64,000 nt of DNA. It comes from Bacteriovoracaceae bacterium (GTDB taxonomy: Bacteria; Bdellovibrionota; Bacteriovoracia; Bacteriovoracales; Bacteriovoracaceae). A program made the position numbers and the translations under genes. Below the pieces are notes generated by a model, which did no database searches, was not told the origin of the DNA, and saw nothing but the letters and a program-made list of their open reading frames with translations. The stretch lies in assembly GCA_013141065.1 (NCBI GenBank), contig JABFRR010000007.1, forward strand, positions 62,001 to 126,000, given 5' to 3'. This document shows positions 8,994 through 17,945 of the stretch, one piece after another (positions within the stretch are counted from its first letter, which is position 1; each line of letters starts with the position of its first letter).

Positions 8994-9404
8994 ATGGCTT
9001 TTAATCTAGGCAAAAAGAAAGGTGCTATTTCAGAAATTAACGTGACTCCATTAGTTGATGTCATGTTAGTTCTCTTGGTCATCTTCATGGTGACAGCGCC
9101 ATTAATGTTAAACGGGATTAAGCTTGATTTACCAAAGACCAAAGAAGTGAATCCAGTCAACCTGAGCGCCACTCAAGTGATCGTTTCACTCAGTAAGTCT
9201 GAAGAATTTTTCTTAGGCAAAGATAAAATACTTTTAGGTGAGTTGATTCCCGAAATACAAAAACAATTCAAGGCTAATAAAACAGACACCGTTTTTTTAA
9301 GAGCTGATTTTGGTTTAGCTTATGGAAAAGTGGCTAGGCTTATGTCTCATTTAAAAAGAGGTGGCATAAGTAAAATTGCCCTAGTAACGATTACAGAAAA
9401 TTAA
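8994..9404 (+). CDS. tolR: TolR/ExbD-family protein
   Basis: The 136-aa protein has a short cytoplasmic N-terminus, a single membrane helix (about 18-38) and a periplasmic domain. The helix carries the essential acid Asp22 in NVTPLVDVMLVLLVIFMV, which takes the proton in the motor. The C-terminal part matches the ExbD/TolR fold (FLRADFGLAYGKVARLM). It sits between tolQ and the TolA-like gene with small gaps, as one operon. Confidence 0.92.
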   Translation: MAFNLGKKKGAISEINVTPLVDVMLVLLVIFMVTAPLMLNGIKLDLPKTKEVNPVNLSATQVIVSLSKSEEFFLGKDKILLGELIPEIQKQFKANKTDTVFLRADFGLAYGKVARLMSHLKRGGISKIALVTITEN

Positions 9405-9410
9405 TAAAAT

Positions 9411-10262
9411 ATGAAGTCCTTAGTAGCCTCTAAATTTACTCACCCAGCGTTTACCTTTTATTTAAGGCGTTCGACTTATATTCACCTTGTTTTAGTTGTC
9501 GTTTCACTACTTGGTGGAAAATTGGCCTTTGACATCGGACAGGCCACACGTGAAAAAAACTTAGAACTCATCCAGGCCTCAGTGCGAGTCGACATGGTCG
9601 CAATGCCAAAATACACTTTGAATGAACTTAAGAATTTATCAAGTGGTGTCGAAGAAGCTAAGCCTGAAGAAGTCACTCCAGAAGTCCAGAAAGTTGAAAC
9701 TAAAGTCGAATCCAAAGTCGAAGAAAAAATTGAAGCTGCCACCAAGGTGGATAACAGTATCGCTTTTGAAGAAGCAGCAGCGGCTAAAAAACGCCAAGAT
9801 TTTTTAAGTAAATTAAAATCCCTTGGTAATAAAAAAATTGAATCGAATCCCAAGGCTCAGCAGAAAGCCGAAAAAGGTCTCTACGGAGAAAATGAATCAG
9901 CACTTAAAAACTTAGTGCTTTCTGGAAATAAGCTCAGTCAAGGTAGTCAAATGTATGGCGACGGCGGTGGGGCAGAGTTGACGGCTTTTCAAGCCTACGC
10001 TTCGAGGCTTCCAGATTTAGTGCGGCCACATTGGAAGTTGCCAAGTTTTTTAATGGATAAGAATTTAAAATGCCGAGTTCGCGTATGGCTTAGTTTAAGT
10101 GGTGAAGTGACGAGGGCAACAGTCTATCAATCCAGTGGCGATACTGAATATGACCAAAGGGCCATTGAGGCAATTAAAGCAGCTGCACCATTTCCAGTTC
10201 TCAAAGAAGAGTTCGGTAGACGTGCTCTTAATGGTGATTTGCTTTTAGGTTTTCCACTTTAG
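9411..10262 (+). CDS. tolA: TolA/TonB-like energy-transducing protein
   Basis: The 283-aa protein is anchored by one N-terminal membrane helix (about 25-45). It has a Glu/Lys/Val-rich periplasmic spacer (about 75-160) and a C-terminal TonB/TolA domain (about 195-280: VRPHWKLPSF, then RVWLSLSGEVTRATVYQSSG and IEAIKAAAPFP). Position between tolR and tolB makes TolA function most likely, linking the motor to Pal at the outer membrane. The C-terminal domain looks closer to the TonB_C type, common outside enterobacteria, so the symbol is by context. Confidence 0.82.
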   Translation: MKSLVASKFTHPAFTFYLRRSTYIHLVLVVVSLLGGKLAFDIGQATREKNLELIQASVRVDMVAMPKYTLNELKNLSSGVEEAKPEEVTPEVQKVETKVESKVEEKIEAATKVDNSIAFEEAAAAKKRQDFLSKLKSLGNKKIESNPKAQQKAEKGLYGENESALKNLVLSGNKLSQGSQMYGDGGGAELTAFQAYASRLPDLVRPHWKLPSFLMDKNLKCRVRVWLSLSGEVTRATVYQSSGDTEYDQRAIEAIKAAAPFPVLKEEFGRRALNGDLLLGFPL

Positions 10263-10282
10263 AATTTTTTAAGAGGTTTTTT

Positions 10283-11620
10283 ATGAAATTTTTAGTTTTT
10301 CTTTTTATGTTTTCTTATTCTTTTTCTAGTTTTTCACAAGACGACAATTTAACGATTGTGGCAGTTGGGGAAGCAACTCTAGAAAAAGATAAAATGATCA
10401 TTCAAGATCCCTATATAACAGGTCAATTAACAAGCGCTCAAAAATCAGCGGCCATGGATTTAGTTAAACTCATGAGAAATGACTTTAGTTTTTATCAAAA
10501 GAAATTTTTTCTTCTCGAGGCTGCACCCAACAATACTGCCTTTCGCCAAACAACGAATTATGATTATTGGAGCACTAAAGGAATTCGGTATCTAGGAACT
10601 GCGTCTGTTGATAAGTCTGGTGACTTAATGAAAGTCACAGTTCAATTTGACGACATAAAAAATAGAAAGCAAATCTATAGCCAAACAAAGTCTACTTCTA
10701 TCGCCTCACTTCGAACTACCGGTCATCAAATGACCAATGCTGTCTATAAGCAAATCACAGGCAAAGATTCAATTTTTAACTCAAAAATTATTTTTGTTTC
10801 TGATCGGAATTCAAGGGGAAGAAAAACAGTGAAGGAAGTCTATGTGATGGACTTCGATGGAAAAAATGTTAACCAAGTGACCTCACATGGTGGTCTAGTC
10901 ATTTCACCTTCAATTTCTCCAGACGGGCGCTATTTGGTTTATTCCCTTATTTCTAATTCGGCCAGAAAAAGAAATAACGATCTCTATCTAATGGACATGA
11001 AAACTAAAGAGACAAAAGTGATCTCTGGGCGTGATGGTGTCAACTCAGGAGCAGTCTTTTTATCTGGCGGGAGAAGTATTGCACTAACCTTAACTGTTTC
11101 TGGTAATGCGGAAATCTATGAAATGAATCTCGACACTCAAGAGTTAAGAAAAATTACCAATCACTTCTCTTCTGATGTCGACCCTTCTGTCACTGCTGAT
11201 GGTGGACTCATGACTTTTCTTTCCGATCGACCAGGAAAGGCCATGATTTACACCATGAATCCACGAGGGACTGAAACCAATGTTAAACGCATAAGTTTTG
11301 TTGGCCAATTTAATGCCACTCCACGCTTTTCACCAGATGGAAAAGAAATTGTTTTTTCCTCTTGGCTTGATAACTCTTTTGACCTCTTTCGAATTTCGAG
11401 TGATGGCCAGGGGCTTTCAAGGCTCACAAAGGACTTTGGCTCAAATGAGGACCCGACCTATTCTAATGATGGCGAATTTATCGCTTTTACCTCACAAAGA
11501 ATTATCTCTAGAGTGAAGGCCGACCAAAATATCTACATAATGGACCGCGATGGGGGAATTTTAGGGGCGATCACCTCTGGATTTGGAAATTGTATAAGTC
11601 CTAGATGGTTTAACCCATAG
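10283..11620 (+). CDS. tolB: TolB-like periplasmic beta-propeller protein
   Basis: The 445-aa protein has a signal peptide (MKFLVFLFMFSYSFSSFSQ), an N-terminal alpha/beta domain (about 25-150) and a six-bladed propeller of PD40/WD40-like repeats. The repeats are visible as SPSISPDGRYLVY, DPSVTADGGLMTF, TPRFSPDGKEIVF and DPTYSNDGEFIAF. TolB docks to Pal and is released when TolA pulls. It closes the tolQRAB run. pal itself is not here but at 60864-61382 on the other strand. Confidence 0.92.
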   Translation: MKFLVFLFMFSYSFSSFSQDDNLTIVAVGEATLEKDKMIIQDPYITGQLTSAQKSAAMDLVKLMRNDFSFYQKKFFLLEAAPNNTAFRQTTNYDYWSTKGIRYLGTASVDKSGDLMKVTVQFDDIKNRKQIYSQTKSTSIASLRTTGHQMTNAVYKQITGKDSIFNSKIIFVSDRNSRGRKTVKEVYVMDFDGKNVNQVTSHGGLVISPSISPDGRYLVYSLISNSARKRNNDLYLMDMKTKETKVISGRDGVNSGAVFLSGGRSIALTLTVSGNAEIYEMNLDTQELRKITNHFSSDVDPSVTADGGLMTFLSDRPGKAMIYTMNPRGTETNVKRISFVGQFNATPRFSPDGKEIVFSSWLDNSFDLFRISSDGQGLSRLTKDFGSNEDPTYSNDGEFIAFTSQRIISRVKADQNIYIMDRDGGILGAITSGFGNCISPRWFNP

Positions 11621-11750
11621 TAATCACGAAAAAGAGCGTATTTTTTTAGACAACCGAGCAGAATAGTCTTGTAATATTTTCAGACGCACTGTATTATTTA
11701 CTGAGTAACGCAACGCGGTTTTATAACCTAAATTGTCCAGGAGTAATACA

Positions 11751-13283
11751 ATGACGACTTTAATGACTAAGGAAAAATCAAACCTTGAAAACTTAACTTC
11801 AGCGCTTTTTTTAAGCCTAGATGAAGCCCACTTTTTTACGGCCCTCAATATTTTCTTTAAAAATCATATGAATGCCCACAATGTTCAAGTTTATAAAATC
11901 TTGGATAATGGTTCTTCAATCCTTATGTCTTTAAACGGAGAGTTCCAGGCCAATGGAGCTGTCTTAGAAAAAGGTGTGGGAGCTGTTGGTTACATTGCCA
12001 GAACTAAAAGAGGGTATTTTTCAAATACAGTAGAAAGAGATCCAGTTTTCACGAGAGAAGCAGAACTTGGAGTGAAGGCAGAACTTTGCTTACCCATTTC
12101 AGCAGACGGCGTAGTTATCGGATCGATTCATTGTCAGATGCTTGATAACTCAAGAGAATTTTCTAGAGAAGACATGACATCAGGACTTTCAATTTTAAAT
12201 GACATTAAAGGCCCTATTCAAAATATGAAGATGTATTTAGCAGCTAAAAATTTAAACGAAACACTTTTAAGAACAATAGAATTAAAAGAAAAAGAACTTC
12301 AAGAGTCACGCTCAGGTGTGAAAATTCAAGATTCTTTTAGAATCATCGAAAAAGAAATCATTGGAAGATCTCAAGCAATGAGAGAACTTTTATCTCTAGT
12401 TGATAGAATTTGTGACAAAGACATTAGTGCTTATGTTATGGGTGAAGCTGCAACTGGAAAAGAAATGATTGCTAGACGAATTCACTGCAGAAGTCATCGT
12501 CGTGACAGAGCTTTCGTGACAATTGATTGTTCAACAATGAATGAACAAGCTCTTGATCGTGAAATGTTCGGACTTGAATCAAGCTTAGGTATGCTTGAAG
12601 TCGCAAACTTCGGAACACTTTTTATTAACTCAATTGAAAAAATGACTCCGGCCATTCAAAATAAACTCATCCAGTTTATCAATAATAAGATGGGTGTAAA
12701 AGCTGAAGGAAATGGATTTTTTAAATCTGATGTTTGTTTGATCTCTGCTTCAACTAAAGACCTAATGGATTTAGTTCGTGATGGAAAATTCAGAGAAGAT
12801 TTATACTTCGCTTTAAGCACTGTAGTTTTAAAAGCACCGGCTTTAAGAGAGAGAAAAGAAGATATCGAAATAATTGCGAACTTCTTTTTGAATCAAAATA
12901 AATCAAAAGACCAACAAAAGTCTTTTTCTCCTTCTGCCATCAAAGCTCTTTCAGAGTTTCATTGGTCAGGAAACGTGAGAGAATTACAAAATGTTGTTGA
13001 AAGGGCATTTATCTTAGCTGAAGGTTCAGTTATAGAGAAGCTTCACCTCGATCACAACATTCAAACGGCTGCTGAAATTAAGAGTGCACCAGTCGTGGTT
13101 GCAGCAAAACCTATAGAGTTTAGTCATATTACCCTGGAAGAGTTAGAAAAAAATCACATCATGGGAACACTTGAAAACTTAGGTGGAAACAAGACTAAAA
13201 CAGCAAAAGTTCTCGGAATTACAGTTAAGACTCTCTACAACAAACTTCATAGCTACGGCGTGGAATTTGATAAGGAAGCGTAA
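11751..13283 (+). CDS. NtrC-like regulator with degenerate sigma-54 ATPase domain
   Basis: The 510-aa protein starts at ATG 11751 with GGAG 7 bases upstream. It has an N-terminal GAF sensor domain (about 15-165), a linker coiled coil, an AAA+ domain (about 200-420) and a C-terminal Fis-type helix-turn-helix (KTKTAKVLGITVKTLYNKL). The Walker A is present (GEAATGKE, 231-238). However, the GAFTGA loop that contacts sigma-54 is absent: EMFGLE is followed directly by SSLGMLEVANFGTLF. The Walker B acids are Asn293-Ser294 (LFINSIEK instead of LFLDEIGE), and the usual DLYYRL is DLYFAL. It therefore should not hydrolyse ATP normally or activate sigma-54. It may act as a DNA-binding regulator in the manner of TyrR. 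Confidence 0.85.
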   Translation: MTTLMTKEKSNLENLTSALFLSLDEAHFFTALNIFFKNHMNAHNVQVYKILDNGSSILMSLNGEFQANGAVLEKGVGAVGYIARTKRGYFSNTVERDPVFTREAELGVKAELCLPISADGVVIGSIHCQMLDNSREFSREDMTSGLSILNDIKGPIQNMKMYLAAKNLNETLLRTIELKEKELQESRSGVKIQDSFRIIEKEIIGRSQAMRELLSLVDRICDKDISAYVMGEAATGKEMIARRIHCRSHRRDRAFVTIDCSTMNEQALDREMFGLESSLGMLEVANFGTLFINSIEKMTPAIQNKLIQFINNKMGVKAEGNGFFKSDVCLISASTKDLMDLVRDGKFREDLYFALSTVVLKAPALRERKEDIEIIANFFLNQNKSKDQQKSFSPSAIKALSEFHWSGNVRELQNVVERAFILAEGSVIEKLHLDHNIQTAAEIKSAPVVVAAKPIEFSHITLEELEKNHIMGTLENLGGNKTKTAKVLGITVKTLYNKLHSYGVEFDKEA

Positions 13284-13354
13284 GAAAAGATGTAAGTCGA
13301 GATTGTCATTACAGAGCATAAAACGTATTATTAAATTTGTCGGAGGATAGCACC

Positions 13355-13576
13355 ATGTCAATAGTACCAGAAACAGAAGTTGTAATTGAGAGCCCAAAAA
13401 CTCCAAGAAACTTTAGAACAGCGATCGATATTGAAAATTTTTATCGCTTCGTTAACGATAATGATCTTAGAAAAGAAGCAAAAATCATGCTCGAGCTTAT
13501 TCAGCAAAAAGTCATGATTACTGTTAAGAAGAAAAGAAAAGAAACTAGAGCGCTTAACAAAAAAAATCTTCACTAA
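13355..13576 (+). CDS. Small basic protein of unknown function
   Basis: The 73-aa protein starts at ATG 13355 with a very good ribosome site (GGAGG, 8-base spacing). The C-terminal half is strongly basic (KKKRKETRALNKKN) and the middle is helical. It lies 71 bases after the NtrC-like regulator and is closed by a strong terminator, so it forms a defined transcription unit. I recognise no family. The strong ribosome site suggests it is well expressed. Confidence 0.7.
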   Translation: MSIVPETEVVIESPKTPRNFRTAIDIENFYRFVNDNDLRKEAKIMLELIQQKVMITVKKKRKETRALNKKNLH

Positions 13577-13591
13577 TAATTAATTAAACTT

Positions 13592-13622
13592 AAAACCCAC
13601 TTACGTATGAGTGGGTTTTTTT
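13592..13622 (+). terminator. Rho-independent terminator
   Basis: Perfect 10-base stem AAAACCCACT / AGTGGGTTTT with an 8-base loop, running into a T-run. It ends the small basic gene and reads into the very start of the next gene region. Confidence 0.88.
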
Positions 13623-13639
13623 ATTCCAAGAAGTTGAAC

Positions 13640-15103
13640 ATGGAAGTCGCAACTCAAAAGCCAGCAGCACAAGTAAAAAATCACGTTATTTATGATCCTA
13701 TTTACGGCTTCATAAAACTCAATCCCATTGAATGGGAAATAATCTCTTCACCATTTTATCAACGCCTACGATGGATTAAACAACTGGGATTTTCTTGTTA
13801 CGTTTTTCCAGGTGCAGAGCACTCTAGATTTCATCACTCTATTGGGGTTATGTTTAATGCTCACAAGATTTTAGAATCCTGTGGAAGATCCGTGACTGAA
13901 AAAGAATTGATGGATCCAACTTGCCTAACAACTGAGTGTATTTATCACAAGAGCCTAAGGCTCGCGGCTTTGATGCACGATTTAGGCACATTCATGTTCT
14001 CTCATACTACTGAGATGGCCTATATCGATTATGGTGAAACAACCAATCATAAAAATGGAAAACACCTTCCTGACGACCATGAAAATTTAGGTTCATTTAT
14101 TATTAAAAATACTGACTATGAAGGCGGTATTACCTATATCTTAAAAAAATATGGCATCAATCCTCAGCGTATTTCTGATTTAGTTAAAGGTGTAGATGAA
14201 TCCATTTTAGCCAACCAAATTTTACACTCTGAAGTTGATTGCGACCGAATGGATTATTTACTTCGCGATGCTCATTATACAGGTCTTAGCTACGGCTCAT
14301 ATGATCGCGATTATTTATTGTATCACTTTCAAGTCAAACGAATCGATAACCACGACATCTTAACCATTAGGCACAACGCCTTAACTTGTGTTGAGGATTT
14401 TTTGACCTCAAGATTTGCTTGGTACTCACAAGTCATCAGGTCGCCTCGCGGGGCAAAATTTGATTCGATCGCAGAACGTGTTTGCTTTTATTTTTTAGAA
14501 AAAGGCTACATGTATAAATACAGTGAACTTTTGGAAATGATCTCAAAAGATCCGATGAAGTTTTATGGATTTAATGACAATTATTTTATGACCCTGGTTC
14601 ACAAACATTTCATGAATGGTGACCTTGATAAAAATCCTAAAATTAAAGATATGGCCCGGGTGATTTTACTCGCCACCGGTGGAAAGGCCATCCGTTGTGA
14701 AGAGTTTAAAAGCCGGCTCTTGTCTCAAGATGACCCCGCTGCGTTAGAAAAATATTACAAAAAAGCGCATAATAAGATGCTTGAAATTGAGGATTTTCTC
14801 CAGAAAAAAGGTGGACCAGCTGATTGGGTAATCTCAGATATTCCCAAAAAAGCTATTATGTTCGTCAAGTCTCCAAAAAATGCGGCCAAGAACACCTCAG
14901 CTGACAAGGCCAATGTTCTCCTGGATCGTGATCCAGTAAAAATGGTCATGGAAAATGGAGAAGTGAAATTACTGGCAGAAGTTGAAAACTCATTAATTTC
15001 AAAGCTTTTTAACAGTAACAATTTTATTCCAAACGTTTATTGTTCGACTTCAGCCTATGAACTGCTCTTATCTGAGGGGGTCATTGATGGTTCGTTTAGT
15101 TAG
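13640..15103 (+). CDS. HD-domain phosphohydrolase (dNTPase-like)
   Basis: The 487-aa cytoplasmic protein belongs to the HD superfamily of YwfO/dGTPase-like enzymes. N-terminal features are DPIYGFIKL, then RLRWIKQLG, the first metal His in HSRFHHSIGV, and the paired His-Asp in ALMHDLGTFMFSH. A later acidic ligand lies in HSEVDCDRMDYLLRDAHYTG. The family hydrolyses nucleotides (dNTP or ppGpp-like), but the substrate cannot be told here. I chose ATG 13640 because the earlier in-frame ATG (13607) lies inside the terminator hairpin. About 110 C-terminal residues are outside the HD fold and unassigned. Confidence 0.85.
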   Translation: MEVATQKPAAQVKNHVIYDPIYGFIKLNPIEWEIISSPFYQRLRWIKQLGFSCYVFPGAEHSRFHHSIGVMFNAHKILESCGRSVTEKELMDPTCLTTECIYHKSLRLAALMHDLGTFMFSHTTEMAYIDYGETTNHKNGKHLPDDHENLGSFIIKNTDYEGGITYILKKYGINPQRISDLVKGVDESILANQILHSEVDCDRMDYLLRDAHYTGLSYGSYDRDYLLYHFQVKRIDNHDILTIRHNALTCVEDFLTSRFAWYSQVIRSPRGAKFDSIAERVCFYFLEKGYMYKYSELLEMISKDPMKFYGFNDNYFMTLVHKHFMNGDLDKNPKIKDMARVILLATGGKAIRCEEFKSRLLSQDDPAALEKYYKKAHNKMLEIEDFLQKKGGPADWVISDIPKKAIMFVKSPKNAAKNTSADKANVLLDRDPVKMVMENGEVKLLAEVENSLISKLFNSNNFIPNVYCSTSAYELLLSEGVIDGSFS

Positions 15104-15266
15104 ACTTCCGATAGCTCTATAAAAAGTACCTGATCATTGGCATTGGGTACTCAAAACTCTATCTTAAAATTTAAATTTAAGCTAAAATTGCTATTGGGAA
15201 GGGCCTAAGATTTTCCCAGAAAATCAGGATGATTTTTTAAGACAGACTTGAGGAGCTTTAGTCACT

Positions 15267-15998
15267 ATGTTTAATCAAACACAAAACACAAATCAAAAAA
15301 AGATGAATGGCCCAAATGGGACAAATAAAGGTTTAAAAGGCCCCGTTTTTTATTGTGAAGATCTTTCAGTTCAATTTGATGAAATTGCAGCACTTAAAAG
15401 TGTTCAACTTACTGTGGAACGCGGAGAAATAATTTTTGTGACAGGTGCAAGTGGTGCTGGAAAAACAACACTCCTTAAAGTTCTTTCAGGTTTAACAGAG
15501 CCAACATCTGGTCGAATCATTCGTCCTAATCAAGATAACGGTAAAAAGAGTTTATTCATTTCAAACGTCTTTCAAGATTTGCGTTTGATGGGAAAATATA
15601 CCTGCGAAGAAAATTTAATGTTCGCTTATGATTCTTCTCTATATGCAAATAAAGCAGAGTTTATTCAAGACATGAATGAGTTATCAAGAATTCTTGGAGT
15701 TAAAGACAGACTCAAATTAAAAGTGAGTGATGCCAATGGTGGACTCAAGCAAAAAGTGGCAATCATTCGCTCACTTCTCACTCGTCCAGATGTATTAATA
15801 GCCGATGAACCAACGAGTTCATTAGATATTGATAACACCAGAAGACTCTTTGATGTATTAAATTTATATAATGTAAAACGTGGCCTCACAGTGATCTGGG
15901 CCACTCACAATAAAGAACTAATCAAGAGTTTTACTGGTCGAATTATACATTTAGACAATGGACGTTTGGTTTATTCGGGGAATGCATGTTTTATTTAA
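15267..15998 (+). CDS. ftsE: FtsE, cell-division ABC ATPase
   Basis: The 243-aa protein is an ABC ATPase with an extra 25-residue Asn/Gly-rich N-terminus. Walker A is GASGAGKTT (60-68) and Walker B is VLIADEPTSSLD. The signature loop is NGGLKQKV rather than the common LSGGEQQR, a mild divergence. With FtsX it transmits ATP hydrolysis across the inner membrane to a periplasmic peptidoglycan-hydrolase activator at the septum. The gene overlaps ftsX by 13 bases. The following EnvC-like and CtpA genes support FtsE over other ABC ATPases. Confidence 0.9.
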   Translation: MFNQTQNTNQKKMNGPNGTNKGLKGPVFYCEDLSVQFDEIAALKSVQLTVERGEIIFVTGASGAGKTTLLKVLSGLTEPTSGRIIRPNQDNGKKSLFISNVFQDLRLMGKYTCEENLMFAYDSSLYANKAEFIQDMNELSRILGVKDRLKLKVSDANGGLKQKVAIIRSLLTRPDVLIADEPTSSLDIDNTRRLFDVLNLYNVKRGLTVIWATHNKELIKSFTGRIIHLDNGRLVYSGNACFI

Positions 15999-16780
15999 CA
16001 CAATTTTTTAAAATACTTTTTAAGTCACCGCTTCGTGGATTTTTCCTGGTGCTTTTTTCGATTCTTTTAGTTTTCTCTGTTGGACAAAAAGCTTATCTCG
16101 AAGAGCAGTTTACGAAAATGATTCCAGAAAATAAAGCAGGGGATTATTTTTATGCCCTGATTGATTCAGGGGAATCTTATCAAACTGTCGCCAGACAAAT
16201 GCAGGCACTTCCTGGTGTTTATAAAATTGAAATACTGACTGAAACACAAATTAAAGATGAAGTGAAGAATGTCCTTGGTACTTTACAGTTAGATTTAACT
16301 GATTCATCCCTCGATTTAAATTATGCAGGATTAAAGGTCATTTACACCAGAGAATTAAAGCCACGTGCTCAGGAGCTTGTGCGCGACTATCTTACACATC
16401 TGGTAGGAGAAGGAAGCATTACTCTGGGAAAAATTAAAACAAATGACCAACTCAATGATAAACGTTCACAGTTTATCGGGATGATTAAAACTTGGGGATA
16501 TTCATTATATCTTTTTATCATTTTTACTTTTTGGGTCATTTCACTTTTATCTGTAAGAATAAAAATTGCTGAAGCTTCTTACCTTTTAGAAAGCTACCAA
16601 CGTAAAAAACGAGTGGCGCTAAAAATGGCAATGAATGGACTAACTTTGATTTTTTTACTTTCAGTGAGTGTGACTTTTATTCTTGGAATGCCACAACTAC
16701 TTAATTTATTAGTTGTATTGGCCGTCTTTATAATTGGAATGTCACTTCATGCAAAAAAATACCAGTGGGAGAACCACTAG
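15986..16780 (+). CDS. ftsX: FtsX, cell-division ABC permease
   Basis: The 264-aa membrane protein has one N-terminal segment (about 12-32), a periplasmic domain (about 40-165) and three C-terminal segments (about 170-255), the FtsX layout. The periplasmic loop is the expected contact for the EnvC-like protein encoded 3 bases downstream. Translation is probably coupled to ftsE through the 13-base overlap. Confidence 0.88.
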   Translation: MFYLTQFFKILFKSPLRGFFLVLFSILLVFSVGQKAYLEEQFTKMIPENKAGDYFYALIDSGESYQTVARQMQALPGVYKIEILTETQIKDEVKNVLGTLQLDLTDSSLDLNYAGLKVIYTRELKPRAQELVRDYLTHLVGEGSITLGKIKTNDQLNDKRSQFIGMIKTWGYSLYLFIIFTFWVISLLSVRIKIAEASYLLESYQRKKRVALKMAMNGLTLIFLLSVSVTFILGMPQLLNLLVVLAVFIIGMSLHAKKYQWENH

Positions 16781-16783
16781 AGT

Positions 16784-17917
16784 ATGAATAATCGACTGAT
16801 TGTCATTTTATTTTTATCAGTTTTCACTCAGTCTGTGGCATTTTCCGCTGTTGAAGCTCCTGCTGTAAAAATTGAAAGTGATGAAAAAATGAATGTCTTT
16901 GAGATGAAAAGAAATCTTGAAGCTCAAAATCGCGAACTAAATATTTTGGCAAAAGAAGTTCATAACGTCGATGTCAGTCTAGGACTTAATAATAAAAAAT
17001 ATTTTAAATTGGCCGAAGAGAGAGCTCACCTTGAAGAAGGATTAGCTAGTGCCAGAAGAAATGCTGACTTTGATGCCCTTAACTTAAAGAAAAATTATAA
17101 TCATGCCCGAAGTCTCTTGATGGGAGTACTTTTAAACAAATTAGAAAATACTGAAAACGCTTCTGATATGTTGGCCCGTAAGATTATGATTACTAAACTT
17201 CAAGAAAGACTAAATGATCTTAGTGGGATGATTAAATCCAATAAAGAACTCATTATTGAAGTTGAGCGCTTAAGCACCAAACTCCAAGAGTCGATGGCAA
17301 CTGAAAAAGAGCTATTAGGACTAATGAGTGAACTTGAAGAAAGGAAAAAAGAATTACGCAGTGATCTTGAGATAAAAAATCAAAATGCCAGTGAAATGAA
17401 ACTAAGGCTTGATGAAGAAAAAAATAAATTGGCGATGAGCCAAAAAAATAAAGCGATGCTAAAAGTTCGCGAAAAACTTTCTCCGATGCAAGTTACAGAA
17501 GTGATCAAAGTCCCTTCACATAGCCTAGCTGGAGGTGAGTATTTTCCTCCCATCTATAGCTACAATAATATCGAATACCAAAAAAAGGGTGTGACTTTTA
17601 ATTTTATTGGTAAAAATGAAGTGCGAGCAACTAGGGCCGGAAAAATTGTTTACACTGGAGCCTTGGCAAATTATGGGAACGTTCTCATGATTGATCATGG
17701 TAATGATGCCCGAACAGTATTGCTTGGACAGTTTGATTACGCGGTTAAAAATGGCGATTCTGTAAAGGAAGCTCAAGTCGTAGGATACACAAATCCTAGG
17801 TCTAACGGAGGGCTTGGAGAAGGTCGGATTTATTTTGAAGTACGAAAAAATAATTTAGCACAAAATACATATATGCTTTTAGATAAAAAATTTCTTGCGA
17901 GAAATTCAACTAATTAA
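16784..17917 (+). CDS. envC: EnvC-like peptidoglycan-hydrolase activator (degenerate LytM)
   Basis: The 377-aa exported protein has a signal peptide (about 1-21), long coiled coils (about 30-230) and a C-terminal LytM/M23 domain (about 270-370). The M23 zinc ligands are missing. The HxxxD site is replaced around KKGVTFNFIG, the usual LYAHL reads VLLGQF, and the usual HLHFE reads RIYFEV. Like E. coli EnvC it should therefore activate amidases rather than cut peptidoglycan itself. Its position just after ftsX fits that role. The symbol is by analogy. Confidence 0.82.
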   Translation: MNNRLIVILFLSVFTQSVAFSAVEAPAVKIESDEKMNVFEMKRNLEAQNRELNILAKEVHNVDVSLGLNNKKYFKLAEERAHLEEGLASARRNADFDALNLKKNYNHARSLLMGVLLNKLENTENASDMLARKIMITKLQERLNDLSGMIKSNKELIIEVERLSTKLQESMATEKELLGLMSELEERKKELRSDLEIKNQNASEMKLRLDEEKNKLAMSQKNKAMLKVREKLSPMQVTEVIKVPSHSLAGGEYFPPIYSYNNIEYQKKGVTFNFIGKNEVRATRAGKIVYTGALANYGNVLMIDHGNDARTVLLGQFDYAVKNGDSVKEAQVVGYTNPRSNGGLGEGRIYFEVRKNNLAQNTYMLLDKKFLARNSTN

Positions 17918-17945
17918 GCATATCTACCTAAGGAAGGAGTAGAAA

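Noticed and set aside
9482..9853. 123-aa reading frame on the minus strand
   Set aside because: Antisense of the tolA-like spacer; Ser/Thr composition mirrors the Glu/Lys codons on the other strand.
13607..13639. An earlier ATG (13607) for the HD-domain gene
   Set aside because: It lies in the right arm of the terminator hairpin; ATG 13640 avoids this.
15128..15155. AGTACC...GGTACT hairpin after the HD gene as a terminator
   Set aside because: The stem is only 6 bases with a long loop and no T-run follows.
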